From: Leclercia sp. 29361
Lineage (GTDB): Bacteria > Pseudomonadota > Gammaproteobacteria > Enterobacterales > Enterobacteriaceae
Assembly: GCF_011290365.1 (NCBI RefSeq)
Contig: NZ_CP049786.1
Coordinates: 1,364,001 to 1,428,000, forward strand
DNA: 64,000 nt
Direction of reading: 5' to 3'
In this document: in pieces, positions 47,201-58,382 of the stretch
How positions within the stretch are numbered: the first letter of the stretch is position 1
Layout of the letters: every line of letters starts with the position of its first letter
The notes under the pieces: generated by a model
The model's database searches: none
What the model was told of the DNA's origin: nothing
The model's input: the letters and a program-made list of their open reading frames with translations, nothing else
Made by a program: the position numbers and the translations under genes

Positions 47201-48132
47201 TGGTGATGATGGGGGTGGCCGGACTGGATATCGTTGAGGTGACAGTCCGGTCCATTACAAGGGGTGTACTCCATCTGGATGGTGCTGTGCGCGATGGCGT
47301 AATGGTGCTCGAGAAAATGCTGGATACGCCCCAGGAGCGCATCGTGATCGTGGGGAGGAATGACCTGCACATGTAGGGTCATCAGCGGCTTTTCGCCTAC
47401 CATCCAGACGTGAATATGATGCACATCGCGCACTTCAGGAATAGAGCGGGTTAAGTTGCGCTTTAACGCCGGAATATCCAGCGACGCCGGCGCACCCTCC
47501 AGCAGCTCATTCACACTCTCCTGCAATAACCGCCAGGCACTGCGTAACACCAGACACGAGACAACAATCGACAGGATCGGATCTATCGGCGTCCAGCCCG
47601 TCCAGAGGATCACCAGCGCCGCAACGATGGCTCCCACCGAACCCAGCAGATCCCCCAGCACGTGTAGCGCCGCCGCACGCACGTTGAGATTTTTCTCCTC
47701 ACTGCCGCGATGCAAAATCCAGAACGCCAGGATATTGGCGATAAGCCCGGCAACCGCCACGACCATCATGGTAACGCCCGCAACAGGCTGAGGGTACCGG
47801 AACCGCTGGAAGGCTTCCCAGACAATTAAAATGGTGATCAACACCAGCGCGATGGCGTTGACGAATGCGGCAAGCGTAGTGAGACGCAGCCAGCCAAAGG
47901 TGCGGCCATGGCTTGGCGGGCGACGGGCAAATACTACTGCCAGCAGTGCAAACAGCAGTGCAGCCGCGTCCGTTAACATATGCCCGGCATCGGCCAACAG
48001 CGCCAGTGAGCCAGAAATCAGCCCGCCGATCACCTCGATGATCATAAAGGTGGCGGTGACGCCGAACGCCAGCATTAAGCGTTTAGCATTTCCATCCTGC
48101 GAAGAAGGGGTATGTGAGTGGGTGTGCGCCAT
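47197..48132 (-). CDS. zitB: Zinc/cadmium efflux protein ZitB (CDF family)
   Basis: Proton-coupled Zn2+ exporter of the cytoplasmic membrane. It has 311 residues. A His-rich N-terminus (HTHSHTPSS), six helices, and the metal sites HxxxD in [17 protein letters not shown] (TM2) and HVLGDLLGS (TM5). The cytoplasmic C-domain has [14 protein letters not shown] and ends in a His run PHHHH. Convergent with pnuC by overlap of 4 bp. ybgS lies upstream on the same strand. Confidence 0.96.
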   Translation of the reverse strand: MAHTHSHTPSSQDGNAKRLMLAFGVTATFMIIEVIGGLISGSLALLADAGHMLTDAAALLFALLAVVFARRPPSHGRTFGWLRLTTLAAFVNAIALVLITILIVWEAFQRFRYPQPVAGVTMMVVAVAGLIANILAFWILHRGSEEKNLNVRAAALHVLGDLLGSVGAIVAALVILWTGWTPIDPILSIVVSCLVLRSAWRLLQESVNELLEGAPASLDIPALKRNLTRSIPEVRDVHHIHVWMVGEKPLMTLHVQVIPPHDHDALLGRIQHFLEHHYAIAHSTIQMEYTPCNGPDCHLNDIQSGHPHHHH

Positions 48133-48189
48133 GAATCCTATCCCGGTCCATTATTATTGTAAGTGTAGAGTTTTTAACATTTTGCACAA

Positions 48190-48216
48190 AAAATAAAGGA
48201 GAGCCGTAGCTCTCCT
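48190..48216 (-). terminator. Terminator of ybgS
   Basis: Minus strand: aaggagagctacggctctcc followed by tttattttttg. Located between ybgS and zitB, so the two are separate transcripts. Confidence 0.75.
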
Positions 48217-48240
48217 TCATCATAACCGCATTACCGTTGA

Positions 48241-48732
48241 TTACTGGGTAGTGCCGTCAGTTTTTTGTTCTTGCGGAGTTCGTTCAGAATCGACTTTACC
48301 GGACTGATCCGGGCATTTACCGTCTTTACACATCGAGTTCTTGTGCTGATCGTCCTTGGTCATGCCGTCATTACCCATCTTGCTTGGGTCATCATTACCC
48401 ATGATGGAATTAGAGCCACCCGTTGTAGAGCTATTGCCGCTACCGGTAGTGGTACCGCTAGTTGTGGCGTTAGTGCCATCAGGATTCAGCATCGTTCCGC
48501 TGCCGCCGCTGCTGGTTGTACCTGTGGTACCTGCACCCGTATTAATCTGGCTGTTACCGGTATTATTTGGAGCAATATTCTGATGTGCATCAGGCGCTAC
48601 TGCTCCCGCATCCGCCGCGGCATTCGCCTGGCCGTTATTGGTGCTGGAGCCTGTATCTGCTGCCAGCGCCGCACCGCTTGCCATGGTGAGCGAAGCTGTC
48701 AGGAAAAGAGTTGCGAGTTTAGTCATTTTCAT
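48241..48732 (-). CDS. ybgS: YbgS-like exported low-complexity protein
   Basis: Homeobox-protein-named YbgS family; function unknown. It has 163 residues (E. coli about 126). The signal peptide [20 protein letters not shown] ends near AALA-AD (residue 24). The mature protein is rich in Gly, Ser, Thr and Asn with a long [19 protein letters not shown] tract, then a conserved C-terminal motif [19 protein letters not shown] holding two Cys. The extra length lies in the Gly/Thr/Ser stretch. The adjacent ATG at 48735 is also possible. Confidence 0.88.
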   Translation of the reverse strand: MKMTKLATLFLTASLTMASGAALAADTGSSTNNGQANAAADAGAVAPDAHQNIAPNNTGNSQINTGAGTTGTTSSGGSGTMLNPDGTNATTSGTTTGSGNSSTTGGSNSIMGNDDPSKMGNDGMTKDDQHKNSMCKDGKCPDQSGKVDSERTPQEQKTDGTTQ

Positions 48733-48965
48733 CATGCTGCTCCTGTTCTGGTCGTTATGTTCTGGATAACTTCTTTCCACAGTGCATATGCGAAATCGAT
48801 ATACTGCTCAGTGGTTAAAGATGCCATGATCCATACTTAGGTCAGTATGGAATCTCAATAAACGTAATAAATGCAGTGCATACAGTTAAAAAGTTTAGGG
48901 TGTATCTCGCTTTTCGCTACTTTGTGGGGTTTTTTAAGCGAATTCCAGGATTTATCTGTGCGTAG

Positions 48966-48983
48966 TGTAAAAGCCAGTTTACA
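48966..48983. promoter_or_regulatory. TyrR box upstream of aroG
   Basis: tgtaaaagccagtttaca is a perfect TGTAAA-N6-TTTACA palindrome, 70 bp before the aroG start. TyrR with phenylalanine represses aroG. The remaining part of 48733-49053 holds the ybgS leader and promoters; no gene seen. Confidence 0.92.
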
Positions 48984-49053
48984 CTTCCTGACTGACAAGA
49001 TAGATTGAAGGGATTGCATTCGTTTATAAAAATATGGCAACGCTGGAAAGAAC

Positions 49054-50106
49054 ATGAATTATCAGAATGACGATTTACGTATTAAAGAGATCAATGAGTT
49101 ATTACCCCCTGTAGCACTCCTTGAAAAGTTTCCTGCCACCGAAAATGCTGCCAACACCGTTTCTCATGCCCGTAAAGCGATCCATAAGATCCTGAAAGGT
49201 AATGATGATCGTCTGCTGGTGGTGATCGGTCCATGCTCCATTCACGATCCTGCGGCGGCGAAAGAGTATGCCGCGCGTCTGCTGACGCTGCGCGAGACGC
49301 TGAAAGATGAGCTGGAAATTGTCATGCGCGTCTACTTTGAAAAACCGCGTACCACCGTGGGCTGGAAAGGGCTGATCAACGATCCGCATATGGATGGCAG
49401 CTTCCAGATCAACGACGGCCTGCGCATCGCCCGTAAGCTGCTGCTGGATATTAACGACAGCGGCCTGCCGGCGGCGGGTGAGTTCCTCGACATGATCACC
49501 CCGCAATATCTGGCAGACCTGATGAGCTGGGGCGCAATTGGCGCACGTACTACCGAATCTCAGGTTCACCGCGAGCTGGCATCTGGTCTTTCCTGCCCGG
49601 TGGGCTTCAAAAACGGCACCGATGGCACCATCAAAGTGGCGATCGACGCCATCAATGCTGCCGGGGCGCCGCACTGCTTCCTCTCCGTCACCAAATGGGG
49701 TCACTCCGCTATTGTAAATACCAGCGGTAACGGCGACTGCCATATCATTCTGCGCGGCGGCAAAGAGCCTAACTACAGCGCGGCGCACGTCACAGAAGTG
49801 AAGGCGGGCCTGGATAAAGCGGGTCTGGCTGCACAGGTGATGATCGACTTCAGCCATGCCAACTCCAGCAAGCAGTTTAAAAAGCAGATGGACGTTAGCA
49901 CCGATGTCTGCCAGCAGATTGCGGGCGGTGAAAAGGCGATTATCGGGGTGATGATTGAGAGCCACCTGGTGGAAGGCAATCAGAATCTGGAAGGCAGCGA
50001 GCCGCTGGTTTACGGTAAGAGCGTAACCGATGCCTGCATCGGCTGGGATGACACTGAAACGGTGTTGCGTCAGCTGGCGACCGCGGTGAAAGCCCGTCGC
50101 GGCTAA
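49054..50106 (+). CDS. aroG: Phe-sensitive DAHP synthase
   Basis: First step of the shikimate pathway: phosphoenolpyruvate plus erythrose-4-phosphate. It has 350 residues, the E. coli length. VIGPCSIHD holds metal ligand Cys61; KPRTTVGWKG and GARTTESQVHRELASG carry substrate residues; KWGHSAIV and DFSHANSSK carry metal ligands. The Phe-binding N-terminal segment MNYQNDDLRIKEINELLPP is intact. Ends at two hairpins shared with gpmA. Confidence 0.98.
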   Translation: MNYQNDDLRIKEINELLPPVALLEKFPATENAANTVSHARKAIHKILKGNDDRLLVVIGPCSIHDPAAAKEYAARLLTLRETLKDELEIVMRVYFEKPRTTVGWKGLINDPHMDGSFQINDGLRIARKLLLDINDSGLPAAGEFLDMITPQYLADLMSWGAIGARTTESQVHRELASGLSCPVGFKNGTDGTIKVAIDAINAAGAPHCFLSVTKWGHSAIVNTSGNGDCHIILRGGKEPNYSAAHVTEVKAGLDKAGLAAQVMIDFSHANSSKQFKKQMDVSTDVCQQIAGGEKAIIGVMIESHLVEGNQNLEGSEPLVYGKSVTDACIGWDDTETVLRQLATAVKARRG

Positions 50107-50109
50107 AAA

Positions 50110-50170
50110 AATGCCGGATAAGCATCCGGCATTCAGAACCTAAGGCCCGGTCATCGCGACCGGGCTTTTT
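50110..50170. terminator. Double hairpin between aroG and gpmA
   Basis: First stem atgccggat/atccggcat (50110-50131). Second stem gcccggtc/gaccgggc (50145-50163) with six T on the plus strand. On the minus strand the first stem is followed by ttttttt, so each gene has its own terminator. Confidence 0.85.
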
Positions 50171-50172
50171 TA

Positions 50173-50925
50173 TTACTTAGCTTTACCCTGGTTCGCAACG
50201 GCCGCAGCTTTAGCCGCGATCTCGTCAGCGTTACCCAGATAGTAGTGCTTGATTGGTTTGAAGTTTTCGTCGAACTCATACACCAGCGGTACGCCGGTTG
50301 GGATGTTCAGCTCGAGGATCTCGTCTTCGCCCATGTTGTCCAGGTATTTCACCAGCGCACGCAGGGAGTTACCGTGAGCAGCGATGATCACGCGCTCGCC
50401 GCTTTTCAGGCGTGGCAGAATGGTTTCGTTCCAGTAAGGCACAACGCGATCGATGGTCAGCGCCAGGCTTTCAGTCTGTGGCAGTTCAGCATCGGTCAGT
50501 TTCGCGTAACGCGGGTCGTGGCCCGGGTAGCGCTCGTCATCTTTGGTCAGCTCTGGTGGTGTTACCGCGAAGCCGCGACGCCACTGTTTAACCTGCTCGT
50601 CACCGTATTTTTCTGCGGTTTCTGCTTTGTTCAGACCCTGCAGCGCACCGTAGTGACGCTCGTTCAGTTTCCAGGATTTCTCAACCGGCAGCCAGGCCTG
50701 ATCCAGTTCGTCCAGCACGTTCCACAGGGTGTGGATGGCACGTTTCAGCACGGAGGTATAAGCAAAATCGAAGCTGAAGCCTTCGTCTTTCAGCAGCTTG
50801 CCAGCCGCTTTCGCTTCGCCAACGCCTTTCTCGGACAGGTCAACATCATACCAACCGGTAAAACGGTTTTCGTTGTTCCACTGGCTTTCGCCATGACGTA
50901 CCAGAACCAGCTTAGTTACAGCCAT
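50173..50925 (-). CDS. gpmA: 2,3-bisphosphoglycerate-dependent phosphoglycerate mutase
   Basis: Glycolytic interconversion of 3- and 2-phosphoglycerate. It has 250 residues. Phosphohistidine His11 is in [11 protein letters not shown], Glu89 in LNERHYGAL, and His184 in [10 protein letters not shown]. The C-terminal tail is Lys/Ala rich (VANQGKAK). A Fur-like box lies upstream, in line with Fur control of gpmA in E. coli. Confidence 0.98.
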   Translation of the reverse strand: MAVTKLVLVRHGESQWNNENRFTGWYDVDLSEKGVGEAKAAGKLLKDEGFSFDFAYTSVLKRAIHTLWNVLDELDQAWLPVEKSWKLNERHYGALQGLNKAETAEKYGDEQVKQWRRGFAVTPPELTKDDERYPGHDPRYAKLTDAELPQTESLALTIDRVVPYWNETILPRLKSGERVIIAAHGNSLRALVKYLDNMGEDEILELNIPTGVPLVYEFDENFKPIKHYYLGNADEIAAKAAAVANQGKAK

Positions 50926-50955
50926 ATTTTACTCCTCCAGAACAAGCATTATTTG

Positions 50956-50976
50956 AATGATAACAATTCTCATTAT
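50956..50976. promoter_or_regulatory. Fur-like box upstream of gpmA
   Basis: aatgataacaattctcatta reads as inverted tgataa/ttctcat arms, close to the 7-1-7 Fur consensus TGATAAT-A-ATTATCA, about 30 bp before the gpmA start codon. Confidence 0.65.
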
Positions 50977-51104
50977 ATTGCCGCAGCTGAGCCACGGGCA
51001 ACGCTTAACCCTAACCATAGCGAAAATAGTGTCGCAGTGTAAGATGCTTGTGAATGAGGGGTTGTGATTTTGTCCGTAACTGACGCTATTTTCAGCAAGA
51101 TGGA

Positions 51105-51132
51105 TAAAAAAAAGCCCTCCTGCTGGAGGGCC
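51105..51132 (-). terminator. Terminator of the gal operon
   Basis: Minus strand: gccctccagcaggagggc followed by eight T; 5 bp after galM. Confidence 0.9.
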
Positions 51133-51137
51133 CGTTT

Positions 51138-52171
51138 TTATTGCGCAGTAAAGTGATATTCCGTCACGCTGACGTAGGTTTCACCCGGGTGCAGCACGCA
51201 GTCTGGCTGCGGCCATTCCGGATGGTTCGGGCTGTCCGGTAAGAACTCACTTTCCAGGGCCAGGCCTTGCCAGGCCCGGTACTCACCGTCTTCCCGCGCC
51301 GGCGTGCCGTCGAGGAAATTACCAGAATAGAACTGCAGGGCAGGGGCGGTGGTGAAGACCGTCATCTGCAGCTTTTCATCGGCAGACCACAGGTGCGCCG
51401 CAGGCTGGCCGAGATCGCCCTGGGCATCGAGCAGGAAGGCATGATCGTAACCTTTCACCTTGCGCTGATCGTCATCCACCAGGAAATCCTGGGCAATGGC
51501 TTTGCTGGTGCGGAAATCAAAGCTGGTGCCTTCAACCGCTTTTAACCCTTCCTGCGGGATCCCCATCTCATCAACCGGCAGATACCTCTGGGCCAGCAGT
51601 TGCAGCTTATGATTGCGCACGTCGCTGCAGTCGCCGTCGAGGTTGAAGTAAGCGTGGTTGGTCAGGTTGACCGGGCAGGGCTTGTCCACCGTGGCGCGGT
51701 ACTCAATGGCGATCCGGTTATCTTCCGTTAAGCGATAATGGACGCTCGTCTCACAGTTACCCGGGTAGCCCTGATCGCCATCCGGGGAGTGGAGGGTCAG
51801 CAGCGCTTCGCCATCATTCTGCTTGATAATGCGCCAGCGACGCTTGTCGAAGCCGTCCGGGCCGCCGTGAAGCTGGTTTTCACCCTGGCTTGGCAGCAGC
51901 GCATAGCTCACGCCGCCAAGCTCAAAGCGGCTTTTAGCGATACGGTTGGCGTAACGGCCCACCGAGGCGCCAAGAAACGCGGTTTGTTCAATGTATTGCT
52001 CAGGCGACGCGCAGCCGAGCAGGGTTTCGCGCACGCTGCCATCACGCATCGGGACGCGGGCTGACAGTAGCGTGGCGCCCCAGTCCATCAGCGTCACCAC
52101 CATCCCGGCGCTATTGCGCAGGGTTAACAGGCGGTACGGCAGGCCGTCAGGGGCGAGAGCAGGGGTTTCGT

Positions 52172-52178
<7 letters not shown>
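51138..52178 (-). CDS. galM: Galactose mutarotase
   Basis: Interconverts beta- and alpha-galactose, feeding GalK. It has 346 residues as in E. coli. Catalytic His in [12 protein letters not shown] (about 176), Glu near [11 protein letters not shown], and [12 protein letters not shown] at about 71. The start overlaps galK by 7 bp. Last gene of galETKM. Confidence 0.97.
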
Positions 52179-53320
<1,142 letters not shown>

Positions 53321-53322
53321 TG

Positions 53323-54369
53323 TTATTCTCCGGATTCGCGGAAATGGACATCACTCACTGCACGCAGACGCTCTGCGGCCTGTTCAGCCGTCAGGTCACG
53401 CTGGGTCTCTGCCAGCATCTCGTAACCGACCATAAATTTACGTACGGTTGCGGAGCGCAGCAGCGGCGGATAAAAGTGGGCGTGCAGCTGCCAGTGTTGA
53501 TTCTCTTCGCCATTAAACGGCGCGCCGTGCCAGCCCATGGAATAGGGGAAGGAGCACTGGAACAGATTGTCATAACGGCTGGTCAGTTTTTTCAGCGCCA
53601 GGGCCAGATCGCTGCGCTGGGCCTCGCTCAGATCGGTGATCCGCAGAACATGCGCTTTCGGCAGCAGCAGGGTTTCAAATGGCCACGCCGCCCAGTATGG
53701 CACCACGGCTAACCAGTGCTCGGTTTCCACCACGGTGCGGCTACCGTCGGCCAGCTCGCGCTGAACGTAGTCCAGCAGCATCGGCGACTGCTGCTCAGCG
53801 AAATAGGCTTTTTGCAGGCGATCTTCCCGCTCCACTTCGTTGGGCATGAAGCTGTTGGCCCACACCTGACCGTGCGGATGGGGGTTGGAGCAACCCATCG
53901 CCGCGCCTTTATTCTCGAAGACCTGCACCCACGGATAGCTCTGCCCCAGCTCGGCGGTCTGTTCCTGCCAGGTTTTCACCACCTCGGTCAGGGCCTCAAC
54001 GCTCAGTTCCGGCAGGGTTTTGCTGTGATCCGGCGAGAAGCAGATCACCCGGCTGGTGCCGCGTGCGCTTTCGCAGCGCATCAGCGGATCCTCACTCTGC
54101 GGGGCGTCCGGCGTGTCGGTCATCAGGGCGGCAAAGTCGTTAGTGAAAACGAAGGTGCCTTTGTAATCGGGGTTAACATCCCCGGTGACGCGGGTATTCC
54201 CCGGACAGAGGAAACAGTCCGGATCGTGCTGGGGCAGCGTTTGTTTCGCTGGCGTCTCCTGCGCACCCTGCCAGGGGCGCTTGGCGCGATGCGGAGAGAC
54301 CAGGATCCACTGCCCGGTTAACGGATTAAAACGACGATGTGGGTGATCGACGGGGTTAAATTGGGTCAT
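53323..54369 (-). CDS. galT: Galactose-1-phosphate uridylyltransferase
   Basis: Exchanges UMP between UDP-glucose and galactose-1-phosphate. It has 348 residues. Uridylylated His166 is in [10 protein letters not shown]; zinc ligands Cys52 and Cys55 are in DCFLCPGN, with His115 in SPDHSK. The start overlaps none of its neighbours: 9 bp after galE and 2 bp before galK. Confidence 0.98.
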   Translation of the reverse strand: MTQFNPVDHPHRRFNPLTGQWILVSPHRAKRPWQGAQETPAKQTLPQHDPDCFLCPGNTRVTGDVNPDYKGTFVFTNDFAALMTDTPDAPQSEDPLMRCESARGTSRVICFSPDHSKTLPELSVEALTEVVKTWQEQTAELGQSYPWVQVFENKGAAMGCSNPHPHGQVWANSFMPNEVEREDRLQKAYFAEQQSPMLLDYVQRELADGSRTVVETEHWLAVVPYWAAWPFETLLLPKAHVLRITDLSEAQRSDLALALKKLTSRYDNLFQCSFPYSMGWHGAPFNGEENQHWQLHAHFYPPLLRSATVRKFMVGYEMLAETQRDLTAEQAAERLRAVSDVHFRESGE

Positions 54370-54378
54370 GACAGATCC

Positions 54379-55395
54379 TTAGTCCGGGTAACCCTGCGGG
54401 TGGCGAGACTGCCAGCGCCAGGTATCCTGTGCCATTTCATCGAGCGTGCGCGAGACACGCCAGTTAAGCTCTTTCTCGGCCTTGCTGGCATCCGCCCAGT
54501 AGGCAGGCAGATCGCCGTCGCGACGCGGGGCAAAGTGGTAGCTCACCGGTTTGCCACAGGCGGCGCTGAAGGCGTTAACCACATCGAGCACGCTGCTGCC
54601 GACGCCCGCGCCGAGATTATAAATATGGACGCCGGGTTTATCCGCCAGCTGCTGCATGGCCGCGACGTGACCGTCGGCGAGATCCATCACATGGATGTAG
54701 TCGCGCACGCCGGTGCCGTCCGGGGTCGGGTAGTCGTTGCCGAACACCGCCAGCGAATCACGACGGCCCACCGCCACCTGAGCGATATACGGCATCAGGT
54801 TATTCGGAATACCCTGCGGATCTTCCCCCATATCCCCTGACGGATGCGCACCCACCGGGTTGAAATAACGCAGCAGGGCGATGCTCCACTCCGGCTGGGC
54901 TTTTTGCAGGTCGGTGAGGATCTGTTCCACCATCAGTTTGCTTTTGCCGTACGGGCTTTGCGGCGTCCCGGTCGGGAAGCTTTCGGCATAAGGGATTTGC
55001 GGCTGGTCGCCATAGACGGTGGCCGAGGAGCTGAAGATGAAGTTTTTTACGCCCGCCGCGCGCATGGCAGAGACCAGACGCAGCGTACCGTTGACGTTGT
55101 TATCGTAATACTCCAGCGGTTTCGACACCGACTCGCCGACGGCTTTCAGCCCGGCAAAGTGGATCACGGTATCAATGGCGTGATCGTGGAGGATCTCGGT
55201 CATCAGCGCTTCGTTACGAATATCGCCTTCGACAAAGGCAGGCTGTTTACCGGCCAGACGTTCCATAACCGGCAGCACGCTGCGTTTACTGTTGCACAGG
55301 TTATCAAGGATGATGACGTCGTGGCCATTTTGCAGCAGTTGCACACAGGTATGACTTCCTATGTAACCGCTACCACCTGTTACCAGAACTCGCAT
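54379..55395 (-). CDS. galE: UDP-glucose 4-epimerase
   Basis: NAD-dependent epimerisation of UDP-galactose and UDP-glucose. It has 338 residues. Rossmann motif VTGGSGYIGSH (5-15), catalytic Tyr149 and Lys153 in SPYGKSK, Ser in FSSSATVYG. An open frame continues about 100 codons upstream, but the family start MRVLVTGG at 55395 is chosen, with atggagc as leader. The internal operator OI lies in codons 7-12. Confidence 0.98.
   Translation of the reverse strand: MRVLVTGGSGYIGSHTCVQLLQNGHDVIILDNLCNSKRSVLPVMERLAGKQPAFVEGDIRNEALMTEILHDHAIDTVIHFAGLKAVGESVSKPLEYYDNNVNGTLRLVSAMRAAGVKNFIFSSSATVYGDQPQIPYAESFPTGTPQSPYGKSKLMVEQILTDLQKAQPEWSIALLRYFNPVGAHPSGDMGEDPQGIPNNLMPYIAQVAVGRRDSLAVFGNDYPTPDGTGVRDYIHVMDLADGHVAAMQQLADKPGVHIYNLGAGVGSSVLDVVNAFSAACGKPVSYHFAPRRDGDLPAYWADASKAEKELNWRVSRTLDEMAQDTWRWQSRHPQGYPD
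55361..55376. promoter_or_regulatory. gal internal operator OI (inside galE)
   Basis: atgtaaccgctaccac; its complement gtggtagcggttacat is the sequence I recall for E. coli OI. GalR and GalS bind here and at OE to form the repression loop with HU. Confidence 0.88.
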
Positions 55396-55432
55396 ATTTC
55401 GCTCCATTAGGCTTATGGTATGAGATAATCCT

Positions 55433-55472
55433 AGCATATCAGACAGCAGGAAAGTGTGACATGGGATAAAAT
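55433..55472 (-). promoter_or_regulatory. gal promoter with CRP site
   Basis: Minus strand: CRP-like attttatcccatgtcacac (55454-55472) and -10 tatgct (55433-55438), about 45 nt before galE; equivalent to galP1/P2. The 205 bp from galE to modF contain no gene. Confidence 0.75.
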
Positions 55473-55473
55473 A

Positions 55474-55489
55474 GTGGAATCGCTTACAC
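55474..55489. promoter_or_regulatory. gal external operator OE
   Basis: gtggaatcgcttacac: inverted GTGGAA/TTACAC arms of a GalR site, 113 bp from OI centre to centre, the spacing found in E. coli. Confidence 0.88.
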
Positions 55490-55569
55490 TGCATTAAGCG
55501 CAGCAGCGTTCCGGCTAAAAAAGGATTGTAAATCAAAGTGCCTGGGGTGGGATGTTGCAGGTTATCTGA

Positions 55570-55592
55570 AAAAGGCGGGGGCGTGGCCCCCG
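55570..55592 (-). terminator. Terminator of modF
   Basis: Minus strand: acgggggccacgcccccgcc followed by ttttt; 9 bp after the modF stop. Confidence 0.85.
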
Positions 55593-55600
55593 TCAGGGTG

Positions 55601-57070
55601 TCAGACCGGGCCCGTCTGGTAGCGGTAACTGTCGCCGTCAGCGACAAACTCCAGCCGATGGGTGATACAGGCGGGGGCATCTTCCGCATGGTGGGAGACA
55701 AACAGCAGCTGCGTTTCCCCTTCGCTAATCAGGACATCCACAAAACGGCGAATCAGCTGGCGGTTGAGCGGATCGAGCCCCTGCAAAGGTTCATCGAGGA
55801 TCAGCAGGGTCGGGTGTTTCACCAGCGCACGCACAATCAGCGCCAGCCGCTGCTGGCCCCACGACAGGCTGCTGAAAGGGGCATCCGCGACCCGGTTATC
55901 CATGCCGAGAATATCCAGCCACTGCTGCGCCAGCTTGTGCTGCTTATCGGAAACCGCCTGATAAATGCCAATGGAGTCAAAATAACCCGACAGAATAACG
56001 TTGCGCAACGTGGTGCTGACCCGGTAGTCGAGGTGCAGGCTGCTGCTGACGTAGCCGATATGCTTTTTGATATCCCAGATGGTTTCGCCGCTGCCGCGAC
56101 GGCGGCCAAACAGGGTTAAATCGTTGCTGTACCCCTGGGGGTGATCGCCGGTAATCAGGCTCAGCAGGGTCGATTTCCCGGCGCCGTTAGGGCCAACAAT
56201 TTGCCAGTGCTCACCGGGATTCACCGTCCAGCTGAGCTGGTCGAGGATTGGGCGATCGTTATACGACACCACGCCGTTGTTGAGCACAATCCGCGGTTGA
56301 TCCTGCGGCAGGGCATGGCGCACCGAAGGGGCATCCGGTTCCGGCAGGGTGACGCCGTTCAGTTTTTCGCTGTGCGCCAGCTGGGCAATCAGGGCCTGAT
56401 TCAGCAGGTGCGCTTTTTCACCCACCGCCGTCAGGGTGCAATCTGCCAGCACCCCGGCGTGCTGCACAAAATCAGGGATCTCGTCAAAGCGGTTCAGGAC
56501 CAGCACCAGGGTGTAACCCCGCTGATTGAGGGAGGCCAGCAGATCCGCCAGTTGCCCGCGGGATTTCACATCGAGGCCGTCGAAAGGCTCATCGAGGATC
56601 AGCAGTTCGGGCTCGGCCATCAGGGCCTGGCACAGCAGCGTTTTGCGGGTTTCACCGGTGGAGAGGTATTTAAGGCGTCGGTCGAGCAGGTGAGTGATGC
56701 CGAACTGTTCCGCCAGATCGCGGCAGCGGGCCTCGTCTTTGACCTCATCCTGGATGATCTCAGCCGCCGTGCGGCCGGTATCCTCTTCGCCGGGGCTAAG
56801 GAGATCGGTGTTATTGCGTTGCCACTCGTCGCTGACCAGCTTTTGCAACTGTTCGAAGGAGAGGCGGGTGAGGCGCGTAAAGGTGCTCTGGCGTTCGCCC
56901 TTCAGCAGCGTCAGCTCCCCGGCCAGCGCCCGGGCGAGGGCAGACTTGCCGCTGCCGTTACTGCCAACGAACGCCCAACTTTCACCAGCATTGAGCGTAA
57001 AATCCGCGAGCGTGAGCGTTCGGGTATCGCTAAGACGAAACGTGCCTTGCGAAATTTGCAATGATGACAT
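55601..57070 (-). CDS. modF: ModF, duplicated ABC ATPase (molybdate locus)
   Basis: Cytoplasmic protein of two fused ABC domains, formerly phrA; role unknown but tied to modE. It has 489 residues. Domain 1: Walker A GSNGSGKSALA (36-46), signature YLSTGETRK, Walker B LLILDEPFDGL. Domain 2: GPNGAGKSTLLS (about 293), SSLSWGQQRLAL, LLILDEPLQGLD. No membrane segment. 67 bp after modE on the same strand. Confidence 0.95.
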   Translation of the reverse strand: MSSLQISQGTFRLSDTRTLTLADFTLNAGESWAFVGSNGSGKSALARALAGELTLLKGERQSTFTRLTRLSFEQLQKLVSDEWQRNNTDLLSPGEEDTGRTAAEIIQDEVKDEARCRDLAEQFGITHLLDRRLKYLSTGETRKTLLCQALMAEPELLILDEPFDGLDVKSRGQLADLLASLNQRGYTLVLVLNRFDEIPDFVQHAGVLADCTLTAVGEKAHLLNQALIAQLAHSEKLNGVTLPEPDAPSVRHALPQDQPRIVLNNGVVSYNDRPILDQLSWTVNPGEHWQIVGPNGAGKSTLLSLITGDHPQGYSNDLTLFGRRRGSGETIWDIKKHIGYVSSSLHLDYRVSTTLRNVILSGYFDSIGIYQAVSDKQHKLAQQWLDILGMDNRVADAPFSSLSWGQQRLALIVRALVKHPTLLILDEPLQGLDPLNRQLIRRFVDVLISEGETQLLFVSHHAEDAPACITHRLEFVADGDSYRYQTGPV

Positions 57071-57137
57071 GACTTATCCCATTTTTTGCAGCAATAGGTC
57101 TCAGGGATACCCACTGTCGGCGCGAATGTCAATGCGC

Positions 57138-57926
57138 TTAGCACAACGTGGCGATAATCACCCGGTCAGCATTAAAATATGCCGTCGCCTCAGCACCTTC
57201 TTCTAAACCCAGGCTCTGGGCCAGGGGCAGGGTGGCGCAGAGCGTCTGGCCGTCGGGCAGGGTCATCAGCACTTCACACTGCTCGTCGCCACGATCGATA
57301 TGGTTGATGATCCCCGGCAGCTGGTTATCCGCCTGCTTCGCCGTTTCATTGTCCTGAGTGATGCTGACCCAGGGCGCTTTCAGCAGCACCAGCACCTCTT
57401 TGCCCTCATCCAGCCCCAGTCGCGTGCCGCTCCGGGCAGTAATCGCCGCTTTCAGGCGGGTGGTGCCGTCGGCAAGCAAGACCTCCACATGCTGTTGCAC
57501 CTGGTCGTCATCGCGGGCGGTAACGGTGCCAAACCACTGGTTGCGGGCGCTGGTCTGTAAAGAGAAACGCGAGATGGCACCGAGCAGGCTGTCCAGCGGC
57601 AGGGCGTCGTCATGGCTTAAGACATCGAAGGCTTTCTGTTGGATCTGCGCCAGCAGGTCATAGAGCTGGATTAGCCGCTGTCCGTAGCGCGTCAGAATCG
57701 CACCGCCGCCGCCTTTGCCGCCGGTGGCGCGATCGACCAGGGGGTGTTCGCTCAGGGTATTCATCTCGTTGATAGCATCCCAGGCGCTTTTGTAGCTAAT
57801 GCCGGCGTTCTTTGCTCCCTGGCTGATGGAGCCGGTCTGCGCGATCTGTTTAAGCAGGGCGATGCGGCGGGGATCGGCAAACAGTTTTTGCTGAAGACGT
57901 AGGGTGAGGAGAATTTCGGCCTGCAT
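57138..57926 (-). CDS. modE: Molybdate-responsive regulator ModE
   Basis: Dimeric regulator that binds molybdate; represses modABC and activates moaA, dmsA and others. It has 262 residues from MQAEILLTL (family start). The N-terminal winged helix has [20 protein letters not shown] (residues 32-51), and the wing [13 protein letters not shown]. Two MOP/DIMOP domains follow (about 125-190 and 195-260) with [12 protein letters not shown]. It is divergent from acrZ and modABC. Confidence 0.97.
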   Translation of the reverse strand: MQAEILLTLRLQQKLFADPRRIALLKQIAQTGSISQGAKNAGISYKSAWDAINEMNTLSEHPLVDRATGGKGGGGAILTRYGQRLIQLYDLLAQIQQKAFDVLSHDDALPLDSLLGAISRFSLQTSARNQWFGTVTARDDDQVQQHVEVLLADGTTRLKAAITARSGTRLGLDEGKEVLVLLKAPWVSITQDNETAKQADNQLPGIINHIDRGDEQCEVLMTLPDGQTLCATLPLAQSLGLEEGAEATAYFNADRVIIATLC

Positions 57927-58053
57927 AACAATGTCCTGGCAAAAGGGGTATTGTGACGGAATTCGTTTTATGCGCAAACTGTACCGCACAAAAGGGGATG
58001 TATTTCTCGCTTTTCCGGTTAGAATAAAGCATTCACATTGTCTGGAGAAAGCC

Positions 58054-58203
58054 ATGTTAGAGTTGCTGAAAAGTCTGGTATTCGCCGTAATCATGGTGCC
58101 AGTGGTGATGGCTATCATCCTCGGTGCTATTTACGGTCTGGGTGAGGTGTTCAACATCTTTTCCAATGTCGGCCACAGAAAACAGCCGAAAAAGCAGAAT
58201 TAA
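58054..58203 (+). CDS. acrZ: AcrAB-TolC accessory peptide AcrZ
   Basis: 49-residue inner-membrane helix that binds AcrB and widens its drug range; formerly ybhT. It starts [20 protein letters not shown], with the Pro-kinked membrane helix, then [12 protein letters not shown] and a basic tail RKQPKKQ. The Shine-Dalgarno is tggagaaa. The upstream open frame overlaps modE antisense and was rejected. Followed by a terminator. Confidence 0.95.
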   Translation: MLELLKSLVFAVIMVPVVMAIILGAIYGLGEVFNIFSNVGHRKQPKKQN

Positions 58204-58212
58204 TTCCCTGTA

Positions 58213-58239
58213 AAAACGCCCGGTTCCGCCGGGCGTTTT
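58213..58239 (+). terminator. Terminator of acrZ
   Basis: Stem aaaacgcccggtt/ccgccgggcgtttt (gcccgg core) with a short T tract. Confidence 0.85.
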
Positions 58240-58339
58240 GCTCTCAAGTTTCCCCCCTCCGCGCCGATATTATTTTCGGCATCAATTTGATCTACTCACC
58301 GATCGGCACGATTTAACGCTGGGCAAACCCTGGGGTTAT

Positions 58340-58363
58340 CGTTATATTTCGCTGTATATAACG
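58340..58363. promoter_or_regulatory. ModE operator of modABC
   Basis: Imperfect palindrome with arms cgttatat (58340-58347) and atataacg (58356-58363), as in the E. coli modA operator, 20 bp before modA. Confidence 0.88.
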
Positions 58364-58382
58364 AAACTCAAAGGAGCTAAAG

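Noticed and set aside
55396..55701. 102-codon extension upstream of galE
   Set aside because: It runs through the gal promoter, CRP site and operator OE; the family start is at 55395.
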